A DNA stretch of 35,406 nt from Prevotella sp. (lineage in GTDB: Bacteria; Bacteroidota; Bacteroidia; Bacteroidales; Bacteroidaceae): contig JAFZUS010000138.1 of the NCBI GenBank assembly GCA_017618275.1, positions 1 to 35,406 on the forward strand, written 5' to 3'. Below the pieces are notes generated by a model. The model did not search any database and was not told the origin of the DNA. It saw only the letters and a program-made list of their open reading frames with translations. The position numbers were made by a program, and so were the translations under genes. This document shows, piece by piece, positions 32,247 to 35,406 of this stretch. Every line of letters begins with the position of its first letter. The first letter of the stretch is position 1.

Positions 32247-33335
32247 ATGTTCGACTTTTCTATAGTAACACAATGGTTCGACCAACTGCTTCGAGTGACG
32301 GTAGGATGTCCCGATTGGTTGGCGATATTGATTGAGTGCGTGCTGGTGGGTACGGCTATCCTCGTGGGATATGCCCTCATCGCCTGCGTACTGATATTTA
32401 TGGAGCGTAAGGTTTGTGCCTACTTCCAGTGCCGTCTGGGTCCGATGCGAGTAGGCTACTGGGGCTTGCTGCAGGTGTTTGCCGACGTGCTGAAGATGCT
32501 TATCAAGGAGATCTTCATTGTCGACAAGGCCGATAAGTTGCTCTATCTTGTGGCTCCGCTCTTGGTGATTATCGGCTCCGTGGGTGCCTTCTCGTTCCTG
32601 CCTTGGAACAATGGTGCGACGATCCTCGACTTCAACGTCGGTGTGTTCCTGCTTACAGCCGTTTCTTCGATTGGCGTGGTAGGTGTCTTCCTCGCCGGTT
32701 GGGGTTCTAATAACAAGTATTCTGTGGTTTCGGCCATGCGTGGTGCTGTGCAGATGATTTCTTACGAGATGTCGCTCTGCCTCTGTCTGATTACCGCTGT
32801 CATCCTGACAGGTACGATGCAGATGAGTGGTATCGTTGAGGCACAGACGGGACCATGGAAGTGGCTCATCTTCCAGGGGCATATCCCTGCTATCATCGCC
32901 TTCTTCGTATTCCTCATCGCAGGTAACGCAGAGGCTAACCGTGGCCCGTTCGATATGGCAGAGGCTGAGAGTGAGTTGACTGCCGGTCATCATACCGAGT
33001 ATTCAGGTATGGGATTCGGTTTCTTCTACCTCGCTGAGTTCCTGAACCTCTTTATCATCGCAGGTATCGCTGCTACTGTATTCCTTGGTGGTTGGGCACC
33101 TGTCAACATTGGTATCGAGGCTTTCGACGCTGTGATGAATTACATCCCCGGCATCGTCTGGTTCATGGGCAAGGCCTTCTTCCTGGTATGGATTCTGATG
33201 TGGATTAAGTGGACGTTCCCCCGTCTGCGTATCGACCAGATCCTGAAGTTGGAGTGGAAGTACTTGATGCCGCTGGCGCTGCTCAATCTGGTGATTATGA
33301 CAATCGTAGTGGCCCTGGGTATATATATAAAATAG
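32247..33335 (+). CDS. nuoH: NADH-quinone oxidoreductase subunit H
   Basis: The 362-residue membrane protein has about eight helices and the conserved quinone-chamber loops: FMERKVCAYFQCRLGPMRVGYWGLLQVFADVLKMLIKE, the MISYEMSL segment, and NAEANRGPFDMAEAESELTAGHHTEYSGMGF. The loop residues Arg, Glu and Asp form the entry to the quinone site. It follows nuoCD after a 38-bp spacer made almost wholly of AAARGTAA repeats, with no Shine-Dalgarno sequence. A second repeat spacer separates it from nuoI. Confidence 0.96.
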   Translation: MFDFSIVTQWFDQLLRVTVGCPDWLAILIECVLVGTAILVGYALIACVLIFMERKVCAYFQCRLGPMRVGYWGLLQVFADVLKMLIKEIFIVDKADKLLYLVAPLLVIIGSVGAFSFLPWNNGATILDFNVGVFLLTAVSSIGVVGVFLAGWGSNNKYSVVSAMRGAVQMISYEMSLCLCLITAVILTGTMQMSGIVEAQTGPWKWLIFQGHIPAIIAFFVFLIAGNAEANRGPFDMAEAESELTAGHHTEYSGMGFGFFYLAEFLNLFIIAGIAATVFLGGWAPVNIGIEAFDAVMNYIPGIVWFMGKAFFLVWILMWIKWTFPRLRIDQILKLEWKYLMPLALLNLVIMTIVVALGIYIK

Positions 33336-33340
33336 GTGTA

Positions 33341-33380
33341 CCTAGGCAATCCTAGGTAATCCTAGAAAAAACTAGAAAGA
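33341..33380 (+). repeat. Four tandem 10-bp units (CCTAGGYAAT type) in the nuoI leader
   Basis: Units are CCTAGGCAAT, CCTAGGTAAT, CCTAGAAAAA and ACTAGAAAGA. They fill the nuoH-nuoI spacer and stop 1 nt before the nuoI ATG. Confidence 0.93.
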
Positions 33381-33381
33381 T

Positions 33382-33927
33382 ATGGAAGATAACAAAACAT
33401 ATTTCGGAGAAATCGGGCACGGCTTGAAGACTCTGGCTGTGGGTATGAAGACCTCTTGGAAGGAATACTTCAAGGACTTCTTCACCAACAAGTCAACGGA
33501 GCAGTATCCCGAGAACCGCAAGACTACACTCCACGTGGCAAAGCGTCACCGTGGTCGCTTGGTGTTCAAGCGCAACGAGGATGGCAGTTACAAGTGTACG
33601 GCTTGCACATTATGTGAAAAGTCTTGCCCCAACGGTACCATCAAGATTGTAAGTCACATGGCTGAGGATCCCGAAACGGGCAAAAAGAAGAAGGTGCTCG
33701 ACGATTATTTGTACGACCTGGGCGACTGCATGTTCTGCCAACTCTGTACCAACGCCTGCAACTTCGACGCCATCGAGTTTACGAATGATTTCGAGAACGC
33801 CGTGTTCGACCGCTCGAAGTTGGTGCTTCACCTCGACAAGGAAGAGTACAAGGGTGGCTCGCTACCCAACCTGCTTGAAGGCGGTGCTGAGTGGGAAATC
33901 GGTAAGTTTAACACTAAAACGAAGTAA
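33382..33927 (+). CDS. nuoI: NADH-quinone oxidoreductase subunit I (2x[4Fe-4S])
   Basis: The 181-residue protein has two complete ferredoxin motifs, CTACTLCEKSCP and CMFCQLCTNACN, for clusters N6a and N6b, which pass electrons toward NuoB. Upstream is the usual RGRLVFKRNEDGSYK segment before the first motif. The spacing between the motifs includes a Lys-rich loop (PETGKKKKV) common in Bacteroidota. It starts 1 nt after the decamer repeat tract and is followed after 6 bp by nuoJ. Confidence 0.95.
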   Translation: MEDNKTYFGEIGHGLKTLAVGMKTSWKEYFKDFFTNKSTEQYPENRKTTLHVAKRHRGRLVFKRNEDGSYKCTACTLCEKSCPNGTIKIVSHMAEDPETGKKKKVLDDYLYDLGDCMFCQLCTNACNFDAIEFTNDFENAVFDRSKLVLHLDKEEYKGGSLPNLLEGGAEWEIGKFNTKTK

Positions 33928-33933
33928 CGCATT

Positions 33934-34455
33934 ATGGCAAATACAGTAATGTTTATCATTCTCGCGGTGTTCATCATCGGTTCCGCGCTGATGTGTGTGA
34001 CCACCACGCGAATTATGCGAGCCGCAACATTCATGTTGTTCGTGCTCTTTGGTGTGGCAGGCATCTATTTCCTGCTCGACTACACCTACTTGGGCGCCGC
34101 TCAGATCTCAGTATATGCCGGAGGCGTTACGATGATCTATGTGTTCGCCATTCAATTGGTGAGCAAGCGCACCCTTCAGGGTCTGGAGGAACGCGTGAAG
34201 TCCAGTAAGATGATTGGTGGCGGTCTGGCTGCTTTGGCGGGTCTGGTCGTCGTCGGTCTGATTCTGCTGAAGACTGGCTTCGTCACTCAGGAAATCGCCA
34301 ACGTAGAGGTGCCGATGAAGGAAATCGGTATGGCGCTCGTCGGCTCAGAGAAGTATCAATATGTATTGCCCTTCGAGTTTATCTCAGTATTCCTGCTGGC
34401 ATGTATCATCGGAGGGTTGGTTGTTGCACGTAAAGAAAAGGAGGATAAGGTATGA
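33934..34455 (+). CDS. nuoJ: NADH-quinone oxidoreductase subunit J
   Basis: The 173-residue membrane protein has about five helices. The conserved core is RAATFMLFVLFGVAGIYFLLDYTYLGAAQISVYAGGVTMIYVFAIQLV, which contains the pi-bulge helix of NuoJ. It belongs to the membrane arm of complex I. Its stop codon overlaps the nuoK start by 4 bp (ATGA). Confidence 0.94.
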   Translation: MANTVMFIILAVFIIGSALMCVTTTRIMRAATFMLFVLFGVAGIYFLLDYTYLGAAQISVYAGGVTMIYVFAIQLVSKRTLQGLEERVKSSKMIGGGLAALAGLVVVGLILLKTGFVTQEIANVEVPMKEIGMALVGSEKYQYVLPFEFISVFLLACIIGGLVVARKEKEDKV

Positions 34456-34760
34456 TACCCATTGAATGTTATTTCGCGCTGAGTGCGCTCCTGTTCTTTA
34501 TCGGTGTCTATGGCTTCGTGACCCGTCGCAACCTGATTGCCATGCTCATCTCTGTGGAGTTGGTGCTCAATGCTGTCGACATAAACTTTGCCGCCATCAA
34601 CCGTCTGCTCTATCCCAACGGGATGGAAGGTATGTTTATGACGCTCTTCGTGATCGGTGTTGCTGCTGCTGAAAGTGCAGTAGCCATCGCTATTATCATC
34701 AATGTCTATCGCAAGTTCAAGAGCGACAGCGTTGATGCCATCCAGAATATGAAAAGATAG
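34452..34760 (+). CDS. nuoK: NADH-quinone oxidoreductase subunit K
   Basis: The 102-residue protein has three helices with the two conserved membrane glutamates in LISVELVLNAVDINFAA and GVAAAESAVAIAIIINVYR, which take part in proton transfer. It is of normal length for NuoK. Its start overlaps nuoJ. Its stop is followed at once by the TAGTTAAG repeat tract leading to nuoL. Confidence 0.96.
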   Translation: MIPIECYFALSALLFFIGVYGFVTRRNLIAMLISVELVLNAVDINFAAINRLLYPNGMEGMFMTLFVIGVAAAESAVAIAIIINVYRKFKSDSVDAIQNMKR

Positions 34761-34791
34761 TAGTTAAGAAGTAAGTAGTTAAGTAGTTAAG
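34761..34791 (+). repeat. Tandem 8-bp units (TAGTTAAG) in the nuoL leader
   Basis: Units are TAGTTAAG, a 7-nt variant AAGTAAG, TAGTTAAG and TAGTTAAG. They start directly after the nuoK stop codon and end 3 nt before the nuoL ATG. Confidence 0.93.
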
Positions 34792-34794
34792 ATT

Positions 34795-35406
34795 ATGTTT
34801 AGTTACACTATATTTATCATGCTTCTGCCGCTGCTGTCGTTCATCATTCTTGGACTGGCTGGCATGAAGATGCAGCACAAGGTGGCCGGACTCATCGGCA
34901 CCTGCTCGCTCGCCATCGTGACGGTACTCTCTTATCTCTGCGCTTTCCAGTATTTCAGTCTGGACCGTGTGGAGGGAGTCTATCAGACGTTTGTTCCGTA
35001 TAACTTCACATGGCTGCCCCTGGGCAACCTGCATTTTGACCTCGGTATCCTGTTGGATCCTATCAGCGTGATGATGCTGATTGTTATCTCAACGGTATCA
35101 CTGATGGTTCATATCTACTCATTCGGCTATATGCACGGTGAGAAGGGCTTCCAGCGTTACTACGCTTTCCTTTCTCTCTTCACCATGTCAATGTTGGGCC
35201 TGGTACTGGCTACCAACATCTTCCAGATGTACATGTTCTGGGAGTTGGTAGGTGTTAGCTCTTACCTGCTCATCGGCTTCTACTATCCTTTGAAGCCTGC
35301 CATTGCAGCCTCTAAGAAGGCATTCATCGTGACGCGCTTTGCCGATATGTTCTTCCTCATCGGTATCCTGACCTTCGGTTACTTCACCGATTCGTTCAGC
35401 TTCTCA
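34795..35406 (+). CDS. nuoL: NADH-quinone oxidoreductase subunit L, N-terminal part (runs off the window)
   Basis: From the ATG at 34795 the frame stays open for 204 codons to the window end, about a third of a usual NuoL. The visible part starts MFSYTIFIMLLPLLSFIILG. It includes the proton-pump signature LLDPISVMMLIVISTVSLMVHIYSFGYM, then the conserved Glu in FQMYMFWELVGVSSYLLIGFYY and the KKAFIVTRFADMFFLIGI helix. It is an antiporter-like membrane subunit of complex I. It starts 34 bp after nuoK, and that spacer is a tandem octamer repeat. nuoM and nuoN are expected beyond the window. Confidence 0.95.
   Translation, partial: MFSYTIFIMLLPLLSFIILGLAGMKMQHKVAGLIGTCSLAIVTVLSYLCAFQYFSLDRVEGVYQTFVPYNFTWLPLGNLHFDLGILLDPISVMMLIVISTVSLMVHIYSFGYMHGEKGFQRYYAFLSLFTMSMLGLVLATNIFQMYMFWELVGVSSYLLIGFYYPLKPAIAASKKAFIVTRFADMFFLIGILTFGYFTDSFSFS

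Noticed and set aside
32139-32993. 284-codon open frame on the minus strand over nuoH
   Set aside because: It is a shadow of nuoH and the end of nuoCD, with low-complexity His/Thr-rich composition and no domain.

Overview
The window looks like chromosome of a Bacteroidales bacterium, most likely Prevotella or a close relative. The reasons are: ten promoter-like elements of the Bacteroidota type TAnnTTTG with no Shine-Dalgarno sequences; a NADH dehydrogenase operon that goes from nuoCD straight to nuoH with no nuoEFG; an HTCS-type hybrid regulator; polysaccharide-degrading enzymes including the Bacteroides-type mannobiose epimerase/phosphorylase pathway; and a YDLQGRR-type C-terminal tail on one glycosidase. 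No rRNA, tRNA, CRISPR array, prophage or insertion sequence was recognised.

Layout. 1-423: 3' end of a methylmalonyl-CoA mutase large subunit. 498-1412: an AT-rich SAM methyltransferase between two strong hairpins. 1487-3533 (minus): pgk followed by an SDR dehydrogenase. 3723-5297: a secreted GH30 xylanase-like enzyme, convergent with radA (5294-6688, minus). 6765-9821: an orphan substrate-binding lipoprotein and a TPR protein. 9781-17673 (minus): a tightly packed five-gene unit kdsA, kdsD, degenerate HTCS regulator, phospholipase D/cardiolipin synthase-like protein, acyltransferase. 17732-20071 (minus): a large MscS-type channel. 20293-20925: a two-gene PIN-domain cassette that looks like a toxin-antitoxin pair. 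21178-22940: an M23 peptidase coupled to a GH5 mannanase. 23048-29341: CE7 esterase, GH26 mannanase, GH130 phosphorylase, GPH symporter and 2-epimerase. 29502-35406: nuoA, B, CD, H, I, J, K and the 5' part of nuoL.

How the genes work together. The GH5, CE7 and GH26 enzymes deacetylate and cut mannan outside the cytoplasm. The symporter imports mannobiose, the epimerase converts it to mannosyl-glucose, and the GH130 enzyme phosphorolyses that to mannose 1-phosphate and glucose. No SusC/SusD pair or local regulator is present. The kdsA-kdsD unit supplies Kdo for lipopolysaccharide and carries a membrane regulator plus two envelope-modifying enzymes.

Most notable signals. (1) The HTCS-like protein has no ATPase domain, has Asp in place of the phosphorylatable His, and has Lys in place of the receiver Asp, yet keeps its sensor propeller and AraC DNA-binding domain. 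(2) Short tandem repeats of period 7-10 bp fill every long spacer of the nuo operon just before start codons, and also occur inside genes: they encode the signal peptide core of the GH26 lipoprotein, a basic insertion in the CE7 esterase, a tail on NuoB and a loop of the acyltransferase. (3) A 59-residue ORF precedes a PIN-domain protein in a probable unrecognised toxin-antitoxin arrangement.
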